From: Streptomyces lydicus
Lineage (GTDB): Bacteria > Actinomycetota > Actinomycetes > Streptomycetales > Streptomycetaceae
Assembly: GCF_000717345.1 (NCBI RefSeq)
Contig: NZ_JNZA01000020.1
Location: 1-64,000, forward strand
Reading direction: 5' to 3'
DNA: 64,000 nucleotides
In this document: positions 27,995 through 36,563 of the stretch, in pieces
How the letters are laid out: each line of letters opens with the position of its first letter
Numbering within the stretch: the first letter of the stretch is position 1
Made by a program: the position numbers and the translations under genes
The notes under the pieces: generated by a model
Databases searched by the model: none
Told to the model about the DNA's origin: nothing
The model's input: the letters and a program-made list of their open reading frames with translations, nothing else

Positions 27995-28435
27995 ATGGCC
28001 ACCGTCGAACTTCGCTTCAGCGCCCTTCCCGAGCATGTCCGCACCGCGCGACTGGTCGCGGCTGCCGTGGCACGGCGCGCGGGGGTGGACGAGGCCGTGC
28101 TGGACGAGGTGCGGCTGGCCGTGGGTGAGGCATGCAGCCGGGCCGTGGGACTGCACGAGAGCCATGACATCGCGGCGCCGGTGCGGGTGCTGCTGATCGA
28201 GGACGAGAAGAAGTTCTCGATCGAGGTGGGCGACGGCGTGCCCGGCCCCGGTGGAGCCGGTGCGCAGGGCGCCGCCCAGGCCGAGGGAGTCGCGGAGAGC
28301 GACGGTGAGGGCGAGGACGAGATGGGCCTCGCGGTCATCAGCGGGCTGGTCGATGACGTCGAGGTGACCGCCGGCAAGGAGGGCGGCATGATCCGCATGA
28401 CCTGGCCGACGACGACGGCGGCAGTTCTCCCCTGA
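27995..28435 (+). CDS. apgA: BldG-partner anti-sigma factor (ATP-binding)
   Basis: A 146-residue GHKL-type kinase/anti-sigma factor like SpoIIAB/RsbW. The N-box-like VRLAVGEACSRAV (about residues 38-50) and the late DEMGLAVISGLVDDV segment form the ATP site. A Gly/Ala/Glu-rich loop (about residues 84-108) is inserted before the second motif. It should bind and phosphorylate BldG and hold one or more sigma factors. ATG 27995 follows GAGGGGG. The symbol apgA is my recollection for the S. coelicolor orthologue. Confidence 0.88.
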   Translation: MATVELRFSALPEHVRTARLVAAAVARRAGVDEAVLDEVRLAVGEACSRAVGLHESHDIAAPVRVLLIEDEKKFSIEVGDGVPGPGGAGAQGAAQAEGVAESDGEGEDEMGLAVISGLVDDVEVTAGKEGGMIRMTWPTTTAAVLP

Positions 28436-28490
28436 CGGGCGACCGTGACCGCACTTCCTGCGTGGCCCCCTGAGGCCCCCTGAGTTTCCC

Positions 28491-28511
28491 GAAGCGCTTG
28501 CGAAGCGCTTC
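28491..28511 (+). terminator. Hairpin and 11-bp repeats after apgA
   Basis: GAAGCGCTT and AAGCGCTTC enclose GCG, forming a perfect hairpin 55 bases after the apgA stop. It continues into tandem copies of an 11-base unit, CGTTCCTGAGG or CGTTCCTGAAG, up to about 28541. Confidence 0.6.
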
Positions 28512-28541
28512 TGAGGCGTTCCTGAAGCGTTCCTGAGGCGT

Positions 28542-29264
28542 GTCCGCGCCGCCGGGGGACGCTCCCCCTTCGCGTAGGCACCGAGCCCTCGTAGGTGTCG
28601 AGGCCGGCCTCCGCCCGTGGTCGGCGTACGTACGACGCTCCTTCGTATGCCGTCCCGCCGCTCCGGAGTGGCAACGGAGCCTCCCGTACCCCCTGAGGAC
28701 CTCCCTGACCCCTGCCGCCCCCTCAGCGGCCGGCAGGAGGCCACCTCCGCGATACCCGCTGCCCGGCTCGGCCCCCGGCCGCACAACCGGCCGCACCCCC
28801 ACGCCACATCCCCCCGTGCCACGTCCCCCCGCGCCGCGCCCACCCCGTGCATTGCGATCCGGACTCGATCTGACGTCCTGTCATCGCGCTTCCGCCGGCG
28901 GCACGGAGGGGCGGGGGCACCCGTACGGCCGCGGCCGGACGGCTCAATTCTCTCCGGCGTCCCGCCGGCCACAGCGGGAGCCATTTCCTCGGCGGAGTCG
29001 TTGAGCAGCGACGATCAGTGGGCGAGGCGAAGACGATCAGTATGACAGCGAGATCATCATCCGGCGGTCAGTGAATTAAGGGCTTTCCTTCGTCCGGGCG
29101 AATTCTGCGCGGCGTCAGCCTTTTGATCTTCGCTACTATCGGCGAATTCCCTTTGAGGCGCCCTGTTTTGATCAACGGCGGCTCCCTACAATCCCGTGCA
29201 CATCTTGCTCAGGACGCCTGAGCGTGCTTCCGCGCGCCCATGTGCCAAACGTCAAGGAGGACGA
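28542..29264. other. Long intergenic region upstream of hppA
   Basis: No gene is supported. The left 450 bases are GC-rich with weak codon structure on either strand. The right part (29040-29200) is A/T-rich and should hold the hppA promoter. TTTTGATC occurs twice (29121 and 29166), each followed by a -10-like hexamer (TACTAT at 29134-29139, TACAAT at 29187-29192). The spacing to a -35 is not standard. Confidence 0.45.
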
Positions 29265-31670
29265 ATGGCGGGGCCTTACACCCCTCAGATGCTTGACACC
29301 CCCTCTTTTCTGGCCGGGCCCTCGCTGACGGCGGGCAACCGCGGCATCGTGCTGGTGATCGCCGTGGTCGCCCTGGCAGCGCTGGCTGTCGCGGCGGTGC
29401 TGGTCCGCCAGGTGCTCGCGGCCGGCGAGGGAACCGACAGTATGAAGAAGATCGCGGCAGCCGTGCAGGAAGGCGCAAATGCCTACCTGGCGCGGCAGTT
29501 GCGGACCCTCGGCGTATTCGCCGTGGTGGTGTTCTTCCTGCTCATGCTGCTGCCCGCGGACAATTGGACGCAACGCGCCGGACGCAGCGGCTTCTTCCTG
29601 ATCGGTGCCGGATTCTCGGCGGCCACCGGCTATATCGGCATGTGGCTCGCGGTGCGCAGCAATGTGCGCGTCGCGGCAGCCGCCCGGGAAGCGACTCCGG
29701 CCGAGGGCGAAAATCGGGAAAAGGATCTTACGGCGGTCTCCCACAAAGCGATGAAGATCGCTTTCCGTACCGGCGGCGTGGTCGGCATGTTCACCGTGGG
29801 ACTGGGCCTGCTCGGCGCGTCCTGTGTGGTGCTCGTGTACGCCGTCGACGCCCCCAAGGTGCTGGAGGGCTTCGGTCTGGGTGCCGCGCTGATCGCGATG
29901 TTCATGAGGGTCGGCGGTGGCATCTTCACCAAGGCCGCGGACGTCGGCGCCGACCTGGTCGGCAAGGTCGAGCAGGGCATCCCCGAGGACGACCCGCGCA
30001 ACGCCGCGACCATCGCGGACAACGTGGGCGACAACGTCGGTGACTGCGCCGGTATGGCGGCCGACCTCTTCGAGTCCTACGCGGTGACGCTGGTCGCCGC
30101 GCTCATCCTGGGCATGGCCGCCTTCGGTGACGCCGGCCTGGCCTTCCCGCTGCTGGTCCCCGCCATCGGCGTGCTCACCGCGATGATCGGCATCTTCGCC
30201 GTCGCGCCGCGGCGCCGCGACCGCAGCGGCATGACGGCCATCAACCGCGGCTTCTTCATCTCCGCGGGCATCTCGCTGGTCCTGGTGGCCGCCGCGGTGT
30301 TCATCTACCTGCCGTCCAGGTACCAGGACCTGGCCGGTGTCACCGACCCGGACATCCTCGGTCACAGCGGCGACCCGCGGATGCTGGCGCTGGTGGCGGT
30401 CGCCATCGGCATCGTGCTCGCCGCGCTGATCCAGCAGCTGACCGGCTACTTCACCGAGACCAGCCGGCGGCCCGTGCGGGACATCGGGAAGACGTCGCTG
30501 ACCGGGCCCGCCACCGTGGTGCTCGCGGGCATCTCGGTCGGCCTGGAGTCCGCCGTCTACTCGGCGGTCCTGATCGGCCTGGCCGTCTACGGGGCGTACC
30601 TGCTGGGCGGTGCCTCCATCATGCTGGCGCTGTTCGCGGTGGCGCTGGCCGGCACCGGTCTGCTGACCACCGTCGGCGTGATCGTGGCGATGGACACCTT
30701 CGGGCCGGTCTCCGACAACGCGCAGGGCATCGCCGAGATGTCCGGTGACGTCACCGGTGACGGCGCGCAGGTGCTGACCGACCTGGACGCGGTCGGCAAC
30801 ACCACCAAGGCCATCACCAAGGGCATCGCCATCGCCACCGCCGTGCTCGCGGCGTCCGCGCTCTTCGGCTCGTACCGGGACGCGATCGCCACCGCCGTGC
30901 GCAACATCGGCCGGGCGGCCGGCGGGATGGGGCTCAGCCTGGACATCTCGCAGCCCAACAACCTGGTCGGGCTGATCCTCGGCGCCTCGGTCGTCTTCCT
31001 GTTCTCCGGGCTGGCGATCAACGCGGTGTCGCGGTCGGCGGGAGCGGTGGTGTTCGAGGTGCGCCGGCAGTTCCGCGAGCACCCCGGGATCATGGACTAC
31101 ACCGAGAAGCCCGAGTACGGCCGGGTCGTCGACATCTGCACCAAGGACGCGCTGCGCGAGCTGGCCACCCCAGGACTGCTGGCGGTGCTCACCCCGATCG
31201 CGGTCGGCTTCTCGCTCGGCGTCGGCGCGCTCGGCTCGTTCCTCGCGGGGGCGATCGGTACCGGCACGCTGATGGCGGTCTTCCTCGCCAACTCCGGTGG
31301 CGCCTGGGACAACGCCAAGAAGCTCGTCGAGGACGGCCACTACGGCGGCAAGGGCAGCGAGGCGCACGCCGCGACGGTCATCGGTGACACCGTCGGCGAC
31401 CCGTTCAAGGACACCGCGGGACCGGCGATCAACCCGCTGCTGAAGGTGATGAACCTGGTGGCGCTGCTGATCGCGCCCGCCGTGGTCAAGTTCTCCTACG
31501 GCGAGGACAAGAACGTCGGCGTACGGCTCGTGGTGGCGCTGCTGGCGATCGCGGTCATCGTCGGTGCGGTGTACGTCTCCAAGCGGCGCGGAATCGCCGT
31601 GGGTGACGAAGACAACTCCGAAGACCCGGAAAACATCGCCAAGTCGGCGAAGACGGCGGTTGCGTCCTAG
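29265..31670 (+). CDS. hppA: Proton-pumping membrane pyrophosphatase
   Basis: An 801-residue membrane enzyme that hydrolyses pyrophosphate and pumps H+ outwards, with about sixteen helices. The substrate loops GGGIFTKAADVGADLVGKVE and DNVGDNVGDCAGMAADLFES are intact. The segment GNTTKAITKG carries lysine where K+-dependent enzymes have alanine, so it belongs to the K+-independent class. ATG 29265 has CAAGGAGG upstream. Frames opening earlier add a segment without codon bias. It is probably monocistronic. Confidence 0.96.
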   Translation: MAGPYTPQMLDTPSFLAGPSLTAGNRGIVLVIAVVALAALAVAAVLVRQVLAAGEGTDSMKKIAAAVQEGANAYLARQLRTLGVFAVVVFFLLMLLPADNWTQRAGRSGFFLIGAGFSAATGYIGMWLAVRSNVRVAAAAREATPAEGENREKDLTAVSHKAMKIAFRTGGVVGMFTVGLGLLGASCVVLVYAVDAPKVLEGFGLGAALIAMFMRVGGGIFTKAADVGADLVGKVEQGIPEDDPRNAATIADNVGDNVGDCAGMAADLFESYAVTLVAALILGMAAFGDAGLAFPLLVPAIGVLTAMIGIFAVAPRRRDRSGMTAINRGFFISAGISLVLVAAAVFIYLPSRYQDLAGVTDPDILGHSGDPRMLALVAVAIGIVLAALIQQLTGYFTETSRRPVRDIGKTSLTGPATVVLAGISVGLESAVYSAVLIGLAVYGAYLLGGASIMLALFAVALAGTGLLTTVGVIVAMDTFGPVSDNAQGIAEMSGDVTGDGAQVLTDLDAVGNTTKAITKGIAIATAVLAASALFGSYRDAIATAVRNIGRAAGGMGLSLDISQPNNLVGLILGASVVFLFSGLAINAVSRSAGAVVFEVRRQFREHPGIMDYTEKPEYGRVVDICTKDALRELATPGLLAVLTPIAVGFSLGVGALGSFLAGAIGTGTLMAVFLANSGGAWDNAKKLVEDGHYGGKGSEAHAATVIGDTVGDPFKDTAGPAINPLLKVMNLVALLIAPAVVKFSYGEDKNVGVRLVVALLAIAVIVGAVYVSKRRGIAVGDEDNSEDPENIAKSAKTAVAS

Positions 31671-31899
31671 CGGGCAAGGACCGCCGAAAGGGCTCGCGGA
31701 GCGCTCAACTGGGCGGGTGGACGGCGTCTTTCACGGACGCCGGCCGCCCGCCTTCCGCTTGCCCGGAGGCCGTCCCGGCACGCGGCCGGACCTTGGTGCA
31801 AATGGCTGCAATGAGGGGCGGACGGGATGCCCGACCCAGGGACCAGGCCCTTTGGACGTGTATGTTCCGGGGCCGAGAGCCATGGAAGGGACCAATCCG

Positions 31900-32484
31900 G
31901 TGAACAAGAAGCTTGTGGCTGCACTGTCCGGCGGTGCCGCACTGGTGCTCGCGCTGACCGGTTGCAGCGAGGACAACAGCAAGAAGCTCAACGACTGGGC
32001 GAAGACGTTCTGCGACCCCGCGCAGGCTCAGTTCAAGAAGATCCAGAACGCCAACGCCGCCATGCAGACGGCCGACAGCGGCAACACGGACTCCAAGAAG
32101 GTCCAGAAGACCGACTCCGCGGCCTTCCAGCAGATCTCCAACGCCTATGCCGCGCTGGCCAAGAACCTGGACCAGGCCGGCCCGCCCCCCACCGACCAGG
32201 GCAAGCAGGCCCAGGCGAACGCCGTCAAGGAGCTCAACTCGCTCTCCAAGGGCTACGCGGACCTCCAGAAGCAGGTCAACGGCCTGGACACCTCGGACAA
32301 GCTCAAGTTCGCCGACGGACTGCGCGACCTGTCCAACGGCATCAACAAGCTCAACAAGCAGAGCGAGGCCGCCTTCAAGAACCTGGAGGCCGGTGACGTC
32401 GGCGCGGCGATGGCCAAGCAGAAGGGCTGCCAGAACCAGGCCGCGTCCGGTTCCCCGGTGCCCACGCCGTCGAAGAACCCGTAG
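31900..32484 (+). CDS. Secreted lipoprotein of unknown function
   Basis: A 194-residue lipoprotein. A short lysine-bearing signal peptide ends in the lipobox LTGC (Cys near residue 22). The mature part is helical and rich in Lys, Gln and Asn (DSKKVQKTDSAAFQQISNAY), resembling small secreted Streptomyces proteins with no known role. One internal cysteine near residue 180 may pair with the cysteine in TFCDPAQ. GTG 31900 has AAGGGA 8 bases upstream. ATG 31882 is an alternative. Confidence 0.82.
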   Translation: MNKKLVAALSGGAALVLALTGCSEDNSKKLNDWAKTFCDPAQAQFKKIQNANAAMQTADSGNTDSKKVQKTDSAAFQQISNAYAALAKNLDQAGPPPTDQGKQAQANAVKELNSLSKGYADLQKQVNGLDTSDKLKFADGLRDLSNGINKLNKQSEAAFKNLEAGDVGAAMAKQKGCQNQAASGSPVPTPSKNP

Positions 32485-32557
32485 GCGCACCGATCCGCAG
32501 CGCGGAGACACGGCCCGGCGACGCGCCCGAGAGGGGTGTGGCGCCGGGCCGTCGCCG

Positions 32558-32581
32558 ATTGTCAGTGCCAGCACCGACAAT
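32558..32581 (+). promoter_or_regulatory. RecA-NDp/PafBC-like promoter, palindromic
   Basis: TTGTCAGTG, 8 bases, then GACAAT. The whole element is also a 24-base near-palindrome with arms ATTGTCAGTGC and GCACCGACAAT (one mismatched pair). GTG 32589 begins 7 bases after the -10, so translation may start at the transcript 5' end. Confidence 0.6.
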
Positions 32582-32588
32582 GGGGGAC

Positions 32589-34127
32589 GTGAGTACGCAC
32601 CTCCCCACCGCAGATGCCCAGGACCCCGAGAGCCACGCCCGCACCGCACGGCTGCGCGAGGCGCTGCTGACCGCCGCCTTCACCGCCGACGGGCTGCTGG
32701 ACCTGCTCGGCGCGCCGGCCTATGCCGCGCTGGCGCGCAGTGAGACCGTCCCCGCGCTGCGGGCGACCCGCGGCGACGGCCCGCTGGAGACGCTGGTGCG
32801 GCTGTTCCTGCTGCAGCGTCCGGTGGAGCTGCGGCGCGCGCGGGCGGCCCTGCCGGTCGCGGACTGCCTCGCCGACGGCTGGCTGGTCCAGGACGGCGAC
32901 GAACTGCGCGCCAGTGTGGACGTACGCCCGTACGGCGGCCCCGAGGGGCAGGACTGGTGGATCGTCTCCGACCTGGGCTGCGCGGTCGGCGGCGCCGGCG
33001 GCATCCGGGGCGCCGGGGAGGCGGACCGCTCCGAGCTGGTGCTCGGCGTCGGCGGCGCCTCCACGACCCTCGCCGGGATCACGGTGCGCCGGCCGGTCGG
33101 CTCCGCCCTCGACCTCGGTACGGGCTCCGGCATCCAGGCGCTGCATGCGGACCGGCACGCGACGCGGGTCACGGCCACCGATCTCAACCCCCGCGCGCTG
33201 CGCTGCACCGCGCTGACGCTGGCGCTCTCCGGGGCGCGGCCGGCGGACCTGCGCGAGGGCTCGCTGTTCGCGCCGGTCGCGGACGAGACGTACGACCTGA
33301 TCGTGTCCAACCCGCCGTTCGTGATCTCGCCGGGCGCCCGGCTGACCTACCGCGACGGCGGCATGGGCGGCGACGACCTGTGCCGGACCCTCGTCCAGCA
33401 GTCCGCCGCGCACCTCAACGACGGCGGGTACTGCCAGCTGCTGGCCAACTGGCAGCACGTGGCGGGGGAGGAGTGGCACGACCGGCTGCGCTCCTGGGTG
33501 CCGCGTGGGTGCGACGCCTGGATCGTGCAGCGCGAGGTGCAGGACATCACCCAGTACGCCGAGCTGTGGCTGCGGGACGCCGGCGACCACCGCGCCGGTG
33601 ACGAGTCGTACGCCGCGCGGTACGACGCCTGGCTCGACGAGTTCGAGGCCCGCAAGACCAAGGCCGTCGGATTCGGCTGGATCACGCTGCGCAAGTCCGG
33701 GTCCGACACCTCCTCCATCACGGTCGAGGAATGGCCGCACCCGGTCGAACAGCCGCTGGGGGAGTCGGTCGTGCAGCACTTCGACCGGCAGGACTACCTG
33801 CGCTCCACGGACGACGCGGCGCTGCTGGCCGGCCGCTTCCGGCTCGCCGACGAGGTGGTGCAGGAGCAGGTCGGACTGCCCGGGGCGGAGGACCCCGAGC
33901 ACGTGGTGCTCCGTCAGAACCGCGGAATGCGGCGGGCGACGAAGGTGGACACGGTCGGCGCGGGCTTCGCCGGGGTGTGCGACGGCTCGCTGCCCGCCGG
34001 CCGGATCCTCGACGCCATCGCCCAACTCGTCGGTGAGGACCCGGTCCTGCTGCGGGACCGCACCCCGGACTCGATCCGCGCGCTGGTCGAGCAGGGGTTC
34101 CTGGAGCCGGTGGCGGACGGCGCCTGA
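32589..34127 (+). CDS. Class I SAM methyltransferase, PrmC/RlmG-like
   Basis: A 512-residue protein with an N-terminal helical domain (about 1-165), a Rossmann methyltransferase domain and a winged C-terminal region. The SAM-binding motif is LDLGTGSGIQALHADRH, then TDLNPRALR. The catalytic motif SNPPFVIS marks amide or exocyclic-amine methylation (PrmC, RlmG, N6-adenine types). The damage-type promoter suggests a nucleic-acid-related target, but that is inference. I chose GTG 32589 from the promoter geometry; ATG 32580 would overlap the -10. Confidence 0.87.
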   Translation: MSTHLPTADAQDPESHARTARLREALLTAAFTADGLLDLLGAPAYAALARSETVPALRATRGDGPLETLVRLFLLQRPVELRRARAALPVADCLADGWLVQDGDELRASVDVRPYGGPEGQDWWIVSDLGCAVGGAGGIRGAGEADRSELVLGVGGASTTLAGITVRRPVGSALDLGTGSGIQALHADRHATRVTATDLNPRALRCTALTLALSGARPADLREGSLFAPVADETYDLIVSNPPFVISPGARLTYRDGGMGGDDLCRTLVQQSAAHLNDGGYCQLLANWQHVAGEEWHDRLRSWVPRGCDAWIVQREVQDITQYAELWLRDAGDHRAGDESYAARYDAWLDEFEARKTKAVGFGWITLRKSGSDTSSITVEEWPHPVEQPLGESVVQHFDRQDYLRSTDDAALLAGRFRLADEVVQEQVGLPGAEDPEHVVLRQNRGMRRATKVDTVGAGFAGVCDGSLPAGRILDAIAQLVGEDPVLLRDRTPDSIRALVEQGFLEPVADGA

Positions 34128-34278
34128 CGAGCCGGCGGGAAGAACCGTGCGGATCCGGCCGATCCGTACGGGTCCGCCGGAGGGCCCCCGGGGCCGAACG
34201 GGTGATCCGTACGGGACGGGCGGGCGGCGTTCACCCGGTGTTCGCCGGGTGGCCGCCGCGGGCTGTGAGGCTGCCCGC

Positions 34279-34476
34279 ATGGAGAGTGCACCCGAGGTGT
34301 TCGCCGGTGCGGCGTTCGCGCTGTTCGGCGCCGGACTGCTGGTGTGGACGGGCGTCTGCGCACGGACCGGCGCGCCGGTCGCCGACGGCGTCAGCCGGCC
34401 CGTCGCCACCGTGACGGCGCTGCTGGCCGGAGTGGTGTTCCTCGCCACCGGCGGCTGGCTGCTGGCGGCGCTCTAG
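34279..34476 (+). CDS. Small two-helix membrane protein
   Basis: A 65-residue hydrophobic protein with two predicted transmembrane helices (about residues 8-26 and 43-62) joined by a short loop (CARTGAPVADGVSRP). The third-base GC is as high as in neighbours. No domain is recognised and no clear Shine-Dalgarno sequence precedes ATG 34279. It lies between the methyltransferase and a secreted protein on the same strand. Confidence 0.65.
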   Translation: MESAPEVFAGAAFALFGAGLLVWTGVCARTGAPVADGVSRPVATVTALLAGVVFLATGGWLLAAL

Positions 34477-34644
34477 GGGCTGGCGTCCCGCGCCCGGGGC
34501 CGTTCCGTTCGGATTCCGCCACGTCTGTAACAGGCGGCCGACAGATGGCCGATATGAACCGGTACGCGGAACGTCTTCGGCCTTCTGGCCATGTTCCCCG
34601 GTGAAAGGCCGGCAACGGCTCACCACCGTCAGTGAGGAACTCCC

Positions 34645-35049
34645 ATGAACCGCGCACTCCGCTACGCCTCCGTCGGCGTCCTCGCCGTCTCCCTGCTCGC
34701 CGGGGGCTCGGCCGCCGCCTTCGCCGCCCCGCAGGACCTCCACTCGCCCTCAAAGGTCGTCGCCGCCGCCCCGGCCGCCGCTTCGCTGACCGCCAAGGCC
34801 AGTGCGACCACGGTCAAGGCGTGGGAGCAGTTCCGGATCTCCGGCACCGCCAAGGGCATCAAGGCGGGCACCAAGGTCACCGTCCAGCAGAAGCAGGGCA
34901 CGAAGTGGGTCTCGCTGCCCGCGCAGACGCCGGTCAACACCAGCGGCACGTACTCGGTGCGGGTCAAGCTCGGCATCAAGGGCGTCAACCAGCTGCGCAT
35001 GGGCGTGGGCGCCACCGTCTCGCCGGTGGTCACCGTCACCGTCCGCTGA
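34645..35049 (+). CDS. Small secreted protein with Ig-like fold
   Basis: A 134-residue exported protein. A standard Sec signal peptide ends near AAAFAAP (about residue 28). The mature domain looks like a single beta-sandwich with repeated Val/Thr strands (GTKVTVQQKQGTKWVSLPAQ), as in bacterial Ig-like or SH3-like surface domains. There is no anchor motif or cysteine, so it should be released or loosely wall-bound. The ATG follows GAGGAACTCCC. Function unknown. Confidence 0.8.
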   Translation: MNRALRYASVGVLAVSLLAGGSAAAFAAPQDLHSPSKVVAAAPAAASLTAKASATTVKAWEQFRISGTAKGIKAGTKVTVQQKQGTKWVSLPAQTPVNTSGTYSVRVKLGIKGVNQLRMGVGATVSPVVTVTVR

Positions 35050-35065
35050 GGCCACCGGGCCGCGC

Positions 35066-35491
35066 CTACCCCATGAGGTTGCGGGCGGCCATCCACACCG
35101 CGGCGATGCCGAACACCACGGCGTTGCCGCGGGCCGTCAGCTGCAGCCGGTAGGCGCGCCCGCGCAACCCCGCGACCAGCCAGCGCAGCACGAAGAACGC
35201 CACGGCCGGCACGCCGAGGGTGAGCAGCACGGCGTTGTCGTGGAAAGCCGCCACGACATCGCCGTGCAGCAGGTCGTACGCCATCCGGGTGCCGCCGCAC
35301 GCCGGGCAGTCCACCCCGGTCATCAGCTTGAACGGGCAGGGGATCAGCACCTGTCCGGGCCGGTGCGGATCGGTGCGCCACAGATAGCCGGCCGCCGCCG
35401 CGCCGGCGCCGAGCGCGAGCGACGCCCGGCGGACGGTACGGCGCCGGATCGCCCCCGCGGTGAGCGGTCCGGCGGGCCGCACGGTGCTCAC
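35066..35491 (-). CDS. DUF2752 membrane protein
   Basis: A 141-residue membrane protein with helices near residues 20-38, 75-100 and 115-135. The DUF2752 signature PCPFKLMTGVDCPACGGTR lies in the middle and provides three cysteines that could bind metal. GTG 35491 overlaps the stop of the upstream gene (GTGA), so both are expressed together. The family is widespread but has no established function. Confidence 0.85.
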   Translation of the reverse strand: MSTVRPAGPLTAGAIRRRTVRRASLALGAGAAAAGYLWRTDPHRPGQVLIPCPFKLMTGVDCPACGGTRMAYDLLHGDVVAAFHDNAVLLTLGVPAVAFFVLRWLVAGLRGRAYRLQLTARGNAVVFGIAAVWMAARNLMG

Positions 35492-36069
35492 ACGCTCAGC
35501 GACCGGGCGTAGTTGACCTGGTTGAGCACGTACATGACCTGCTCGCGGGACTGCACCGGGACCATCGTCGAGTGGTGCCGGCCGCCGCTGTTCACGGTGA
35601 CCTGCACAAAGCCGGTGGTCACCCGCTCCTTCATCAGCAGGAAGAGCAGCCCGAGCAGACAGAAGAGGAAGAAGACGATGGCGAGCACGACCGCGTGCGC
35701 CGGGATCTTCTCCTCCGTCCGCGACATGTCCGTCGCCGTCCAGATGGCGCCCTTGAGCGGCATCGGTCCGGCCGGCGTCATGATCGTGTCGCCGCTCACC
35801 GCGATGTCGCCGAGCGACAGCGCCATCCCGCCGGTCTGCGGCCCGGCCTGGAAACCGGCGCCGGGCGGGGGAGCGGTCGGCGGCGGGAACCCGGACGGCG
35901 GCTGCGAGCCGGCCTGCGGATAGCCGTAGCCGGGGTCGCCGGGGCGGCCGCCCTGCGGATACCCGTACCCGGCGTCGGCGGGTCCACCGGCCGGCGGCGA
36001 GGCGTACGGATTCTGGCCGGGCTGGCCCGGCGGCTGCTCCGGTGGCGGGCCGGGGTACTGGTTCGCCAT
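35488..36069 (-). CDS. Pro/Gly/Tyr-rich single-span membrane protein
   Basis: A 193-residue protein whose first 90 residues are disordered and rich in Pro, Gly and Tyr, with two GYGYPQ repeats. A conserved-looking globular part follows (about 80-130), then one strong transmembrane helix (AVVLAIVFFLFCLLGLLFLL, near 137-156) and a short C-terminal beta region. The layout resembles proline-rich Streptomyces membrane proteins that often accompany DUF2752 proteins. ATG 36069 follows GGGGGGAACC. Function unknown. Confidence 0.78.
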   Translation of the reverse strand: MANQYPGPPPEQPPGQPGQNPYASPPAGGPADAGYGYPQGGRPGDPGYGYPQAGSQPPSGFPPPTAPPPGAGFQAGPQTGGMALSLGDIAVSGDTIMTPAGPMPLKGAIWTATDMSRTEEKIPAHAVVLAIVFFLFCLLGLLFLLMKERVTTGFVQVTVNSGGRHHSTMVPVQSREQVMYVLNQVNYARSLSV

Positions 36070-36563
36070 GGGTGGTTCCCCCCGAGGGTGTGCGTGACGA
36101 CGGCGGTACTCGGCCCGGGCGGAGCCGCGCCGAGGTCATCCTGAGCCCATCCTGCCAGCCCGCTCACGTGCCGTATCAAGGCGATGACGGGATCCGGCGC
36201 CACCTTGTGACAGTCGCGCGGGCCACGGTGGCCGGGAAAGCGGAAGCGGTTCGTCACTCTGTGAGATCAGCGGAGGTGCGCGGGCGGGGGCGCGCCGGGG
36301 CCGGCGGACGGCGGCACCGGAAACCGTCGGGGACACGCCAAGATCGACGGGAGCCGCCGTGGGGCCCGTGGTGGGCGGCCGATGCGGTCCGGGCGGCATG
36401 AAGGCATGTAGTCGGGTTACCGTTCGAGTGGCGTTGCGGGGTTTTTCCGTTTGACACGGGGGCGGGAGGTACCGTCACACTCCGCAGCGTCAAGCGTCAC
36501 CGCAGTGGTCCCCGGCGTCCGGCCGGGGAGCATTTTCCGCGCCGACCGGAGAGAAGAGCGAAG
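36070..36563. other. Intergenic region upstream of topA
   Basis: No gene is supported in these 494 bases between divergent units. A TTGACA (about 36453) and a downstream TACCGT could be part of the topA promoter, though their spacing is only about 13 bases. A small GGCCAC/GTGGCC palindrome occurs near 36221. Confidence 0.45.

Noticed and set aside
28542..29004. Several 100-150-codon frames upstream of hppA
   Set aside because: They overlap one another in multiple frames, are Arg/Pro/Ser-rich and lack ribosome binding sites.
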